From Hymenobacter psychrophilus (GTDB lineage Bacteria > Bacteroidota > Bacteroidia > Cytophagales > Hymenobacteraceae), in contig NZ_FNOV01000007.1 in the NCBI RefSeq assembly GCF_900107135.1, positions 192,948 to 256,947 of the forward strand: a stretch of 64,000 bases of DNA, read 5' to 3'. Under the pieces are notes generated by a model that was not told the origin of the DNA, did no database searches, and was given only the letters and a program-made list of their open reading frames with translations. The translations under genes were made by a program, and so were the position numbers. Positions 32,568 to 41,277 of the stretch are shown here, in pieces. Each line of letters opens with the position of its first letter. Position 1 is the first letter of the stretch.

Positions 32568-33719
32568 CTACAATTCCTCATACAGCCAAGCCATCTGGCT
32601 GCGGCTTACGGCGGCGGGCAGCAGGCGCATCAGGACGTTGCGCAAGGCGGTAAGCACCGGGTTTTCGAGCTGGCCCACGCGGCCCAGGTACCAGGACGTG
32701 CGCACGATGCGGGCGGTGCGGGGTCGGCGGCGCTGCTCGAAGGCACGGAAAGCGGCCGGCACATCGGAGGGGGCAGCGCGCAGGCAGCGGGCCAGCACGG
32801 CGGCGTCTTCGATGGCCATACCCGCGCCCTGGCCCAGGTTGGGCGTGGTGGCGTGGGCCGCGTCGCCGAGCAGCAGCACCGGGCCGCGGGCGAAGTGGGG
32901 CAGGGGCGGCAGGTCCAGAATGTCGTTCCAGAGCAGCTGGCTAGCGGGAGTGAGGTCCAGCAGGGCGGGCACAGGCGCGTGGAAGCCCGCAAATTCGCGC
33001 TGCAGGTCAGCCACCTGGTAGGCCCGGAACCTGGGGTTGCGCGGCTCGGGACTGTTGAGGCAGGCAAACCAATACACTCGCCCGCCGCCCACCGGCACGT
33101 ACCCGAACCGCCGGCCCGCCCGCCCCCAGGTTTCGCCCGATTCGCCGGCCGCCAACCCCAATACGCTCGCATCTACCACGCCCCGCCAGCAGGTGTAACC
33201 CGCGTAGCGCGGTACGGCCGCCGGCCACAGCTGCTGCCGCACCCGCGAGTTCAGCCCGTCGGCACCCAGCAGCGCGTCGGCGTGAGCCTCGGTGCCGTCG
33301 GCGAACCGGGCCGTTACGCCGGCCGGAGTTTCGTGTAGCCGCTCGAAGGGCATGCCCAGCTGCACGGTGCCCGGCGGCAGGTCCGCCAGCAGCGCCCGTT
33401 GCAGGTCGGCTCGATGGACGCCCACATTATCGAAGCCCAGCTGTTGAGTGAATCCGCTGGTGTCGGCGGCCTGCAGCAGACGGCCCTGCTGGTCGAGCAG
33501 GCGCAGCTGCCGCACGGGCGCGCCCTGCGCCGCTACGGCGTCATGCAGGCCCAGTTCGTGGAGGGCGCGCATGGCGTTGGCCCCCAGCACCACGCCCGCG
33601 CCCACCGCCCGCAGCTCGGGCGCCGCCTCGTACACCCGCACCGCGTGGCCCAGGTTTAATAGCGCATGCGCCGCGGCCAGCCCCCCGATGCCGGCTCCTA
33701 TAATGATGAAATCAGCCAT
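32568..33719 (-). CDS. FAD-dependent monooxygenase (PHBH/UbiH-like)
   Basis: 383 residues. The N-terminal FAD site is IIGAGIGGLAAAHALLNLGH and the second FAD motif is LLGDAAHATTPNLGQGAGMA; the intervening GADGLNSRVRQQLW is the conserved DG segment. A flavoprotein aromatic hydroxylase or similar group A monooxygenase using NAD(P)H and oxygen. The substrate is not indicated. It is a single gene with a small palindrome upstream. Confidence 0.93.
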   Translation of the reverse strand: MADFIIIGAGIGGLAAAHALLNLGHAVRVYEAAPELRAVGAGVVLGANAMRALHELGLHDAVAAQGAPVRQLRLLDQQGRLLQAADTSGFTQQLGFDNVGVHRADLQRALLADLPPGTVQLGMPFERLHETPAGVTARFADGTEAHADALLGADGLNSRVRQQLWPAAVPRYAGYTCWRGVVDASVLGLAAGESGETWGRAGRRFGYVPVGGGRVYWFACLNSPEPRNPRFRAYQVADLQREFAGFHAPVPALLDLTPASQLLWNDILDLPPLPHFARGPVLLLGDAAHATTPNLGQGAGMAIEDAAVLARCLRAAPSDVPAAFRAFEQRRRPRTARIVRTSWYLGRVGQLENPVLTALRNVLMRLLPAAVSRSQMAWLYEEL

Positions 33720-33768
33720 AAAACAAAGTCAGCCTGCAAATAGCAAAGCCGTTTAAAGAGTCAAAGAA

Positions 33769-33789
33769 ACGTCATGCTGAGCATGACGT
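33769..33789. repeat. Short ACGTCATGCT palindrome
   Basis: ACGTCATGCT-G-AGCATGACGT, perfect 10-bp arms, flanked by AAGAA/TTCTT. It looks like the two ends of a GTCATGCTGAGC element joined after loss of the middle. Confidence 0.8.
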
Positions 33790-33825
33790 TCTTTTGGCCA
33801 TTCTAAACGGCCTCGGCACAAAAAA

Positions 33826-33856
33826 AAGGCCCGAAGCAAGCTGCTCCGGGCCTTTC
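33826..33856. terminator. Terminator of dnaK
   Basis: AAAGGCCCG...CGGGCCTTT stem (GGCCCGAAGCA and TGCTCCGGGCC) with A-runs on the left, about 60 bases past the dnaK stop on the minus strand. Confidence 0.8.
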
Positions 33857-33867
33857 AAACCTAAAAG

Positions 33868-33909
33868 AAATCAGCGTAATCAGCCGAAAAATCGGCGTCA
33901 ATCAGTGAT
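33868..33909. repeat. CTGATT-rich dispersed repeat at the dnaK stop
   Basis: ATCAGCGTAATCAGCC ... GGCGTCAATCAGTGATT, ending on the base before the dnaK stop codon. It is a reverse-oriented relative of 12827-12872. Confidence 0.5.
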
Positions 33910-35859
33910 TTACTTGCCTTCGACTTCCTCGTAATCCACGTCGGTTACGTTGTCGGCGTTGGCGCCCTGCTGGCCGTTGCCGCCGGGCTGGCCGTCGGCT
34001 CCACCGAAGGGGTTGCCTCCGTCGGCGCCGGGCTGGCCGCCTTCGGCACCGCCCTGGGCGTACATCTCCTGCGAGGCGGCCTGCCAGGCGCTATTGATGG
34101 CCGCCATGGCGGTATCAATAGCGCCGAGGTCCTTGCTCTCGTGGGCCTTCTTGAGGTCGGCGAGAGCGTTTTCGACGGCCGTTTTGTTGCCGGCGCTCAG
34201 CTTGTCGCCGTACTCGGTCATCTGCTTCTCGGTCTGGAAAATCATCGAGTCAGCTTGGTTGACCTTCTCGATTTTCTCACGCTCGGCCTTGTCGGCTTCG
34301 GCGTTCGACTGGGCTTCCTGGCGCATCCGCTCGATGTCGGCGTCGGAGAGGCCCGACGAGGCTTCGATGCGGATTTTCTGCTCCTTACCAGTGCCCTTAT
34401 CCTTGGCCGTTACGTGCAGAATGCCGTTGGCATCGATGTCGAAGATAACTTCGACCTGCGGTACGCCGCGGGGCGCGGGCGGAATGGAATCAAGGTGGAA
34501 CTTGCCGATGGTGCGGTTCTGCGAAGCCAGCGGCCGCTCACCCTGCAGCACATGGATTTCCACGCTTGGCTGGTTGTCGGAAGCCGTCGAGAACGTCTCC
34601 GACTTCTTGGTCGGAATCGTGGTGTTCGACTCGATGAGCTTGGTCATCACGCCGCCCATGGTCTCGATGCCGAGGCTCAGCGGGGTTACGTCGAGCAGGA
34701 GCACGTCCTTCACCTCGCCGGTGAGTACGCCGCCCTGGATAGCGGCGCCGATGGCCACTACTTCGTCGGGGTTTACACCCTTGCTGGGCTTCTTGCCGAA
34801 GAACTTCTCTACGTCTTCCTGAATGCGGGGCATGCGGGTCGAGCCGCCCACCAGAATCACGTCATCAATGTCCGAAGTGCTCAGGCCGGCGTCCTGCAGG
34901 GCCTTTTTCACGGGCTCCATGCTGCGCTTAAACAGCGAGTCGGCCAACTGCTCGAACTTCGAGCGGCTCAGCTTTACCACCAAGTGCTTGGGGCCCGAAG
35001 CCGTAGCGGTGATGTAGGGCAGATTAATCTCGGTTTCCGACGACGAAGACAGCTCCACTTTGGCTTTCTCGGCCGCTTCCTTGAGGCGCTGCAGCGCCAT
35101 GGCGTCCTTGCGCAAGTCGAGGCCTTCGTTTTCCGACGAGAACTGGTCGGCCAGGAAGTTGATGATAACCTGGTCGAAGTCATCGCCGCCGAGGTGGGTG
35201 TCACCGTTGGTGCTCAGCACCTCGAACACACCGTTGTCGAGCTCCAGAATCGAGATGTCGAACGTACCACCACCGAGGTCGTACACGGCCACCTTGTGGT
35301 TGGAGTGGTCCTTATCGAGGCCGTAGGCCAAAGCGGCGGCGGTGGGCTCGTTGATGATGCGTTTCACTTCGAGGCCGGCAATGGCGCCGGCTTCCTTGGT
35401 GGCCTGGCGCTGGGCATCGTTGAAGTAGGCCGGAACCGTAATAACGGCTTCGGTTACCGTGGTGCCCAAGTACTCCTCGGCGGTCTGCTTCATCTTCTGA
35501 AGCACCATGGCCGAAATTTCCTGGGGCGTATAGTTACGGTCGCCGATTTTCACGGCTACGGTGCCGTTGGTGCCGCCTACCACTTCGTAGGGTACGTTTT
35601 TAGTCTCCTCGGTTACTTCCGAGAAGTTACGACCCATGAAGCGCTTGATGCTTTGAATGGTGTTGTTGGGGTTGGTAATGGCCTGGCGCTTGGCGGGGTC
35701 GCCCACCTTACGCTCGCCCTTACCGTTATCGAGAAACGCGACGATGGAGGGAGTAGTGCGGCGGCCTTCGCTGTTGGGGATTACCACCGGCTCGTTGCCT
35801 TCCATTACCGACACGCACGAGTTAGTGGTGCCGAGGTCAATACCGATTATTTTGCCCAT
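33910..35859 (-). CDS. dnaK: Molecular chaperone DnaK (Hsp70)
   Basis: 649 residues from the ATG at 35859 ([20 protein letters not shown]); an in-frame extension of 21 codons upstream has no Hsp70 similarity. The ATPase domain has [13 protein letters not shown] and [10 protein letters not shown]. The substrate-binding domain begins near 390 ([17 protein letters not shown]). A Gly/Gln/Asn-rich lid end closes with [12 protein letters not shown]. It is the cytoplasmic folding chaperone. No grpE or dnaJ lies beside it. A TGACA inverted repeat about 108 bases upstream may mediate heat control. Confidence 0.98.
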   Translation of the reverse strand: MGKIIGIDLGTTNSCVSVMEGNEPVVIPNSEGRRTTPSIVAFLDNGKGERKVGDPAKRQAITNPNNTIQSIKRFMGRNFSEVTEETKNVPYEVVGGTNGTVAVKIGDRNYTPQEISAMVLQKMKQTAEEYLGTTVTEAVITVPAYFNDAQRQATKEAGAIAGLEVKRIINEPTAAALAYGLDKDHSNHKVAVYDLGGGTFDISILELDNGVFEVLSTNGDTHLGGDDFDQVIINFLADQFSSENEGLDLRKDAMALQRLKEAAEKAKVELSSSSETEINLPYITATASGPKHLVVKLSRSKFEQLADSLFKRSMEPVKKALQDAGLSTSDIDDVILVGGSTRMPRIQEDVEKFFGKKPSKGVNPDEVVAIGAAIQGGVLTGEVKDVLLLDVTPLSLGIETMGGVMTKLIESNTTIPTKKSETFSTASDNQPSVEIHVLQGERPLASQNRTIGKFHLDSIPPAPRGVPQVEVIFDIDANGILHVTAKDKGTGKEQKIRIEASSGLSDADIERMRQEAQSNAEADKAEREKIEKVNQADSMIFQTEKQMTEYGDKLSAGNKTAVENALADLKKAHESKDLGAIDTAMAAINSAWQAASQEMYAQGGAEGGQPGADGGNPFGGADGQPGGNGQQGANADNVTDVDYEEVEGK

Positions 35860-35966
35860 GATGTTATGAGTAGGAGTAGAAAGTAGGTTGTCAGTTGAAA
35901 GAAGGCCGGAACCCTCGTGCACTGGTAATTACAAGAGACGTACCAGCCCCCGAAATGCGCGTTTCT

Positions 35967-35983
35967 AATGACAGATTGTCATT
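35967..35983. promoter_or_regulatory. TGACA-N3-TGTCA inverted repeat upstream of dnaK
   Basis: AATGACA-GAT-TGTCATT, perfect 7-bp arms, about 108 bases upstream of the dnaK ATG in an otherwise plain 220-base leader. It is not a CIRCE element (TTAGCACTC-N9-GAGTGCTAA). Candidate operator. Confidence 0.5.
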
Positions 35984-36079
35984 TTTGAGGGCTGCGCGGC
36001 GGCTTTTCGTGCCGGTCTGACTTTCTACCGAAATCTAGCGGGCAGGGTTTCTGCCAGCCGGGCAGTAAGCAAAAGCGCG

Positions 36080-37024
36080 CTACAGCCCGTTCAGAAACCT
36101 CGCCACCGTGCGCTGCCACAGCGCCTCGTGCTTCCACCAGTACGGCTCGTGGCCCGAGCCGGGAAAATCCTGTCGCTGCTTCGGGCCGGCCAGGGCCGCG
36201 AAAATGGCATCGGTTTCGGGAAGCGTCACGCGTGGGTCGGCGGTGCCCCAGAGTAGCAGGGTGGGCGTGGGGATGCGGGCGGCGTAGGCGGTGGCATCGA
36301 GGGCGAAGGCATTAAAACCGTTGGCCGCGCCGCCCCAAAATACCAGCAGGTTGGCCATGGGAAACGCGGGTACGCCTATGGAGTGGAAGCGACTTTGGGC
36401 GGTGGCCAGCATCGAGCCGTAGGGGCATTCGAGCAGGTTGGCCGTGGGGCGCAGGCCCAGCTCGGCCTCGGCCCGCAAGGTGGCTACCGCGCCCATGGAG
36501 TTGGCGTAGATGAACACCGGCCCCGGCCGCCGCTGCAGCCAGCGCACGGCGGCGGCTACGTCAGCGGCCTCGTGGTAGCCCACAGTGCAGTTATAACCCG
36601 CCGAGCCGCCGCTGCCCGCAAAATCGGTGAGCAGCACGTTGTAGCCCAAGCGGCGAAAATAGCCGGCCTCGTGTAGCAGCTGGCTTTTGGAGCTGGTATA
36701 GCCGGGAAACAGCGCCACCGTGCCCCACGCCCGCGGCACCGCGCCGTACCAGCTTTCCAGCTGCCCATTGGGGCTGGGCAGCCGCACGGTAGCGTACGGA
36801 AACGTGGGCCGGACATAGTTGCGCGCCTTGGGCGTGCGCACGCCGGTAGCCAGTACGCCCAGTTTGCCGGCCAGCGTTAGCTGCTCGGGGCTGCCGGTGG
36901 GCCGGCCGGAGTCAGCCGTGAAATGGGTGAAGCGCCAGGCGTGGAAAAAGGCCACCGCGTTCAGCAGCCCCAAACCCAGCAGAACTACCAACAGCCCGCG
37001 CCGCGCCAGCCGCCGCCGCTGCAC
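36080..37024 (-). CDS. Membrane-anchored alpha/beta hydrolase
   Basis: 314 residues with a GTG start at 37024, overlapping the TAG of the upstream gene by one base (translational coupling). One N-terminal helix (GLLVVLLGLGLLNAVAFF) is followed by an alpha/beta hydrolase: ALFPGYTSSKS (oxyanion), IYANSMGA (nucleophile Ser, with Ala in place of the first Gly), LLLWGTADPRVTL (Asp) and FPGSGHEPYW (His). It resembles BAAT/FrsA-like serine hydrolases. Substrate unknown. It is co-transcribed with the pseudouridine synthase. Confidence 0.85.
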   Translation of the reverse strand: MQRRRLARRGLLVVLLGLGLLNAVAFFHAWRFTHFTADSGRPTGSPEQLTLAGKLGVLATGVRTPKARNYVRPTFPYATVRLPSPNGQLESWYGAVPRAWGTVALFPGYTSSKSQLLHEAGYFRRLGYNVLLTDFAGSGGSAGYNCTVGYHEAADVAAAVRWLQRRPGPVFIYANSMGAVATLRAEAELGLRPTANLLECPYGSMLATAQSRFHSIGVPAFPMANLLVFWGGAANGFNAFALDATAYAARIPTPTLLLWGTADPRVTLPETDAIFAALAGPKQRQDFPGSGHEPYWWKHEALWQRTVARFLNGL

Positions 37025-37980
37025 TAGCCGCGCCGCTTGGGGCCGCCGCCCGCCGCCCCGGGCTTGCTACCGGGTTTGCCACCGGTTGGTTTGGTGCCGA
37101 AGGTTTTGCCGTTGCCGCCTCCGCCGCTAGGTCTGGCGCCGGCCGGCCGGCTACCCGCCGATTTTCCCCCGGCGGGCTTGCTGCCTGCTGGCCGGGTGGG
37201 CGCGTCGGCCCGGCTGCCGGCCGGTTTTGGGTTGATTGATTTTGGCCCACCGGCGGGGCGGTTGAGTTTGCTGCCGGCTACTTTGGGGCCGCCGGGGGGC
37301 GTGAAGCCGCCGCGGCTGCCGCTGCTTTTTTTGCCGCCGGGCGGGATGCCGCCGGGCCAGTATTCGGAGGGTTTGGGCGTTTTGAAGGTGCCGGCCGCGG
37401 AGGTCTGGGCGGCCATTTCCTCGGTGAGCAGGCGTACTTCGGTAGCCGTTAGTTCGCGCCACTGGCCGGGCTGCAACCCGGCCAGCTCCATATCGGCAAT
37501 GGCGGCCCGCACCAGGCGCAGGGTGGGGTAGCCCACGGCGGCCGTCATTTTGCGCACCTGCCGGTTCATGCCCTGCGAAATACGGATCTGCAGCCAACTG
37601 GTGGGGATATTCGCCCGGAAGCGTACCGGCTTGCTTCGCTCCCAGAGCTCGGGAGCTGCGGGCAGTAGCTCCACTTCGGCGGCCGAGGTGTAGCCGGTTT
37701 TCAAATCCACGCCCCGGCGCAGGTTCTCCAGGGCCTCGGGCGTCGGCTGGCCTTCTACCTGCACCCAGTAGGTTTTGGGCACCTTAAAGCGCGGCTCCGA
37801 TAGGCGGTGCTGCAGCTGCTTGTCGTCGGTGAGCAGCACCAGTCCCTCCGAGTCGTAATCGAGCCGTCCGACGGGGTAGATATCGGGCACCGTTACAAAG
37901 TCCTTGAGCGTCTGCCGGCCGGTTTCGTCGGTAAACTGGGTCAGGACTTCGAAGGGTTTGTTGAGCAGGATGTAGCGCAT
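37024..37980 (-). CDS. 23S rRNA pseudouridine synthase, RluE-like, with disordered tail
   Basis: 318 residues. The catalytic domain covers 1-190: MRYILLNKPFEVLTQFTDET, the active-site GRLDYDSEGLVLLT with Asp41, and QISQGMNRQVRKM-like motif II (ISQGMNRQVRKMTAAVGYPT). This matches the RluE/RluF branch, which modifies 23S rRNA. No S4 domain precedes it, which favours RluE (U2457 in E. coli). The last 110-120 residues are a Gly/Pro/Ser/Lys/Arg-rich low-complexity tail (repeats of PAGSRPAG, GGKPGSKPG), probably an RNA-binding extension. Operon with the downstream hydrolase. Confidence 0.92.
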   Translation of the reverse strand: MRYILLNKPFEVLTQFTDETGRQTLKDFVTVPDIYPVGRLDYDSEGLVLLTDDKQLQHRLSEPRFKVPKTYWVQVEGQPTPEALENLRRGVDLKTGYTSAAEVELLPAAPELWERSKPVRFRANIPTSWLQIRISQGMNRQVRKMTAAVGYPTLRLVRAAIADMELAGLQPGQWRELTATEVRLLTEEMAAQTSAAGTFKTPKPSEYWPGGIPPGGKKSSGSRGGFTPPGGPKVAGSKLNRPAGGPKSINPKPAGSRADAPTRPAGSKPAGGKSAGSRPAGARPSGGGGNGKTFGTKPTGGKPGSKPGAAGGGPKRRG

Positions 37981-38013
37981 AGAGAGGCGGTGAATGAGGG
38001 AACGGGAATCTGG

Positions 38014-38044
38014 CGCTCATCCTGCGCGGCGCGCAGGATGAGCG
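38014..38044. repeat. CGCTCATCCTGCGC palindrome
   Basis: Perfect 14-bp arms with a 3-base loop between the lipoprotein stop and the RluE start. It is either a terminator stem without T-run or a short REP-like element. Confidence 0.75.
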
Positions 38045-38060
38045 AACTGCAAAGGTACGG

Positions 38061-38456
38061 CTACTGCGCCAGCCGGCGGCGGCGGATGCTCTCGGCAATC
38101 AGCAGGCGCACCTCGCCGTTGGGCCGCACCACGTACTCGCCACTGTCGCGGATGAGAATGCCGTCGGGCGTCTGGTCGCGGTAGTCGTGGTGCACCAGAA
38201 TGCCAATGCGGGCCGTATCGGCGGGGGTGGGAGCGAGCGGGGCAGGCAGGCCATTGATCCGGGCCATCTGCGCCAGATACAGCAGTGAGTCGCGACGGGT
38301 GTAGGGCTGCAGGCGGAACTTGCCGGGCGAGTAATTGCGGGCCGTAGAAACCCGGTTGCGCAGAAAGTCCTGCACAGCCAGTTCCGCTTTTTTATCGGTC
38401 GATTTGGCGCAGCCGGCGAGCAATACGATGGTGGCGAGCAGAGGCAGGTATTTCAT
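38061..38456 (-). CDS. Small hypothetical lipoprotein
   Basis: 131 residues. MKYLPLLATIVLLAGCAKST is a clear lipoprotein signal (Cys16). The mature part (KAELAVQDFLRNRVSTARNY ... RIGILVHHDYRDQTPDGIL ... GEVRLLIAESIRRRRL) is soluble and alpha/beta. I know no function for the family. It has the length of a complete protein. Confidence 0.75.
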   Translation of the reverse strand: MKYLPLLATIVLLAGCAKSTDKKAELAVQDFLRNRVSTARNYSPGKFRLQPYTRRDSLLYLAQMARINGLPAPLAPTPADTARIGILVHHDYRDQTPDGILIRDSGEYVVRPNGEVRLLIAESIRRRRLAQ

Positions 38457-38480
38457 TGGGGGCGTTATAAAAGCGGTATT

Positions 38481-38598
38481 GTCATGCTGAGCGAAGCGGA
38501 GCGCAGTCGAAGCATCTCTACCGTAATGGTAACCTCAATAATAAGGTTAGCGCTGCGGTAGAGATGCTTCGACTGCGCTCCGCTTCGCTCAGCATGAC
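38481..38598. repeat. GTCATGCTGAGC palindromic element, longest copy
   Basis: Perfect 43-base arms: left arm 38481-38523, right arm 38556-38598, with a 32-base loop. It begins GTCATGCTGAGCGAAGCGGA. A single-stranded copy would fold into a very stable hairpin. Confidence 0.92.
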
Positions 38599-38627
38599 GT
38601 TCTTTTCACTGGCAACTGGCAACCAAC

Positions 38628-40700
38628 TCACACGCCGCCGGAGTATTTGCGGGTGGCCCATTCGGCCGTTATCAGGGCCAGCAGCAGGAAGAACAGCCAT
38701 TTCAGGTTGATGAGGTCTTTGAGGTCTTCCTGCTCGTAGATGACGGGCTTGTAGCCGGCCTTCTCGATGTCCTGCGCCAGTTGGTCTAGCTGGGCGGGGA
38801 AATACAGGCGCTGGCCACTGCGGCGGGCCAGTTGGGCCAGCAAATTGTGGTCGGCGCGGCTTTGCAGGGCTTCGAGCTGCTGCTCCTGCACCAGCACTTC
38901 GCCGGCATCCTGCTGAAGCTGGCCGCCGAGCGTGGCGCGGGCCCGGTAGCGGTAGAGGCCGGCCGGCAGCTCGCCCAGATGCACCGGCGCGCCGTCGGGG
39001 GTGGGGGCGAAGCTGAAGGTGCGGGTTTTCTGCTGCTCGTCGGTGAGGGTGAGCGTGACGGGCTCGCCATACACCCGCTCGAAAATGGCGTTGTAGGTTT
39101 CGGCCCCGAAGGTTACGTCATCGGATGTGTTGAAGGCGTCCTGGGTCGGGTACACGTCGAGGCGCTTGCGGTTGGCGTTCTGGGTGAGCAGCTGCAGCGT
39201 CCGCAGAATCAGTCGGTCGTAGGCTTCGGGCCGGTCATCGTGCTCCACGGCTTCCTGCAGGCGCCACTGCCAGCTGCCCTCGGTGAGCAGCGTGGCCTGG
39301 CGGCGGGCAGCGGTGCCGCCGAACACCAGCAGCGGCTTCTGGGTGGCCACCCGGCCCACCTGCTGCCACAGCGCCGCCTCGGCCCCGCCACTGAGCCGGA
39401 CCTCGCCAAACGGCACCGGCACGGGCGGGTAGGACAGAAACCGCTTCAGCGCGTCCTCTTCAAAAGTAAACCGACTAAAACCCGGGTTGGGCACAGGTGT
39501 TACGTCGTCGGTCTGTGCGCCGCGGGGCTGCACCGTGAGGCCGGTGCCCAGGCGGTTGTAGACCCCAAAATCAGACTGCGCCCCGAGCACGTACAGAGCC
39601 GGCGCGCGGCGGGCGGCCACCTGGGCCAGCACCTCGGCGCCCACACCCGAGCGGGCTGGCAGCTGGTGCAGAATGGCCACGTCGAAGTCCTGGGTTGTAA
39701 GCGGACTGATGCCGGGCAGATAGGTAATAAGGTCGAAGTTGTTGGTCTGCTGAATGGCGGCGCGCAGGGCCTTGAGGTCGGGGTGGGGGGCGGCGCCGGC
39801 CAGCAGCACCCGCAGCTTGCCCTTCACCACGTCGAGGTAGGCGAATTTGGTGTTGTTGAGCAGCGTGAACTCGCCCGGCAGCGGCGCGGCCCGCACCTCG
39901 TAGCGGCGCTTGCCGGTGCCGGTGGCCGTTACCAGAAACGTGGTTTTAACGCGCCGCTGCCCGGCCGGCAGAGCCACGCGCCTGGTTTGCAGCACCCGGC
40001 CGTTTTCGCGCAGCTGCACGGTGGCCGTGGTGCCGGCCGCGTAGCCGGCGTAGGCCAGCTCGGCTTCAATCGGGAACTGGTTGCCACTGAAGGCTACCCG
40101 GTTGTAGCTCAGGGCGGGCAGGCTCAGGTCGCGCTTCGGAATCGTGTCGCCCACGCCAATAGTATAGAGCGGGAAGCGGTAGTCGGCAAATTCGGGGGCC
40201 TGGCCCTGGTTCACGAGGCCATCGGAGAGCAGCACCACGCCCGCCAGGTTGCGGCCCTGCATGGTTTCGCCGATGCCGGCCAGCAGCCCGTCGAGGTCGG
40301 TGGCCGGGGCCCCAAACTGCACCGAGTCGGGCCGGGTGGCGCGGGTGGCCGCGAGCGTGCGCGTTTCCACCGCGAAGCCGCGGGCGCGCAACGTTTCGGC
40401 CAGCCGGGTGAGGCCCGCAGTGGCCTGCTGCAGCACCGCCGGCGGCGTAAACAGCGCCACCGACTGCGAGTTGTCGAGGGCCAGCACGACGGTAGGCTTT
40501 TCGGTGCTGGTGGTGGTCGATTTCAGGAAGGGCGAGAGCAGCAGAAAGCACAGGAAGCTCACCACCACGAAGCGCACGGCCGCCAGCGCATAATTAACGG
40601 GCCGGCTCCAGGGCGCCCGGGCCGAGTAAAGCAGCGCCGCGTAGCCCGCGCCCACCAGCAGGCACAATCCAATCAACCAGGGAGAAGCAGATAACAGCAA
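38628..40700 (-). CDS. VWA-domain membrane protein
   Basis: 690 residues with a TTG start (MLLSASPWLIGLCLLVGAGY); no in-frame ATG is placed better. Two N-terminal helices (8-28, 40-60) and one near the C-terminus (WLFFLLLALITAEWA) flank a von Willebrand A-like domain with an intact MIDAS start DNSQS (VVLALDNSQSVAL) and a SDG loop (VVLLSDGLVNQG). The later part has beta-sandwich and GATase-like segments. This is the layout of Bacteroidota membrane proteins near Bat-type operons; the function is unclear. Confidence 0.82.
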   Translation of the reverse strand: MLLSASPWLIGLCLLVGAGYAALLYSARAPWSRPVNYALAAVRFVVVSFLCFLLLSPFLKSTTTSTEKPTVVLALDNSQSVALFTPPAVLQQATAGLTRLAETLRARGFAVETRTLAATRATRPDSVQFGAPATDLDGLLAGIGETMQGRNLAGVVLLSDGLVNQGQAPEFADYRFPLYTIGVGDTIPKRDLSLPALSYNRVAFSGNQFPIEAELAYAGYAAGTTATVQLRENGRVLQTRRVALPAGQRRVKTTFLVTATGTGKRRYEVRAAPLPGEFTLLNNTKFAYLDVVKGKLRVLLAGAAPHPDLKALRAAIQQTNNFDLITYLPGISPLTTQDFDVAILHQLPARSGVGAEVLAQVAARRAPALYVLGAQSDFGVYNRLGTGLTVQPRGAQTDDVTPVPNPGFSRFTFEEDALKRFLSYPPVPVPFGEVRLSGGAEAALWQQVGRVATQKPLLVFGGTAARRQATLLTEGSWQWRLQEAVEHDDRPEAYDRLILRTLQLLTQNANRKRLDVYPTQDAFNTSDDVTFGAETYNAIFERVYGEPVTLTLTDEQQKTRTFSFAPTPDGAPVHLGELPAGLYRYRARATLGGQLQQDAGEVLVQEQQLEALQSRADHNLLAQLARRSGQRLYFPAQLDQLAQDIEKAGYKPVIYEQEDLKDLINLKWLFFLLLALITAEWATRKYSGGV

Positions 40701-40808
40701 GAGCCGACGTAATCAGTGGAAAACCCATAACCCCCGGCGCGGGCCCAGAGTTGCGCGAAGGTACGGAACCCGACCCCAACCCCAACTCACCCTCCATCAG
40801 GCTGGCAC

Positions 40809-41059
40809 ACGCTGCGGGCCAGCTACAAAAAGGCCTACACCGCCAACTCGCAAAAACGCGAAACGGCCGTCATTGCCCGCGGCATCAAAGCCAGCAGCAT
40901 CCTCGAAGACATCCGTTACCTCAACGAAAGCAGGCTGATGCTAGACGGCACGGGCCCATCGTGGTAGGTGGCCTGGTGGGCGGCATCGGCGTCGGCGGGG
41001 CCCACGGGAATGAGGATGCGCGGATTGCTAAAGCGGGGTTGAAGGTGCTGGCGGAATAG
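40809..41059 (+). pseudogene. Frameshifted remnant of a small gene
   Basis: Two protein-like segments sit in different frames. Frame 1 (from about 40809) reads [20 protein letters not shown] and on to [11 protein letters not shown], with a stop at 40967. The other frame, from 40955, reads [20 protein letters not shown] and ends KAGLKVLAE with a stop at 41059. Joined, they give one plausible protein with a glycine-rich hydrophobic end. No good start codon is found. The family is not recognised. Confidence 0.5.
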
Positions 41060-41277
41060 AAAGAAAGGAGAACCCGCGTGGCAATGCTGAATCTGTCTGC
41101 TCTATGAAATTGTGTCTTCGGGAAGCGTGCTGAGATTGGCTTGCTACCTCAATTTTTGTTGCGTACTTAGCACAGCTTCCCGAAACTTACGGCCATGTTG
41201 GGTTTCGGCAACCTAGATGTTGTAGGCAAGCTTGGCGACAATTTTCAAATTGACATAGGTTTATATACTTACCGCTT
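41060..41277. other. Left flank of AT-rich island
   Basis: GC falls sharply here relative to the genome. A near -7 box TAGGTTTA lies about 20 bases before the ATG at 41278. An inexact inverted repeat (CTTCGGGAAGC near 41118 and GCTTCCCGAA near 41173) is present. No gene. Confidence 0.4.

Noticed and set aside
34141..35886. A long plus-strand open frame inside dnaK
   Set aside because: Antisense of the highly conserved dnaK; composition is Gly/Val/His/Leu-rich low complexity without domains.
35967..35983. CIRCE element
   Set aside because: Arms are TGACA/TGTCA with a 3-base spacer rather than TTAGCACTC-N9-GAGTGCTAA.
38832..40694. A 620-codon plus-strand open frame opposite the VWA gene
   Set aside because: Antisense shadow; no signal, motif or plausible fold, and it lies wholly inside the VWA gene.
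40594..40797. A 67-codon minus-strand frame overlapping the start of the VWA gene
   Set aside because: Same strand, out of frame with VWA; Gly/Ala/Leu-rich and no better than chance.
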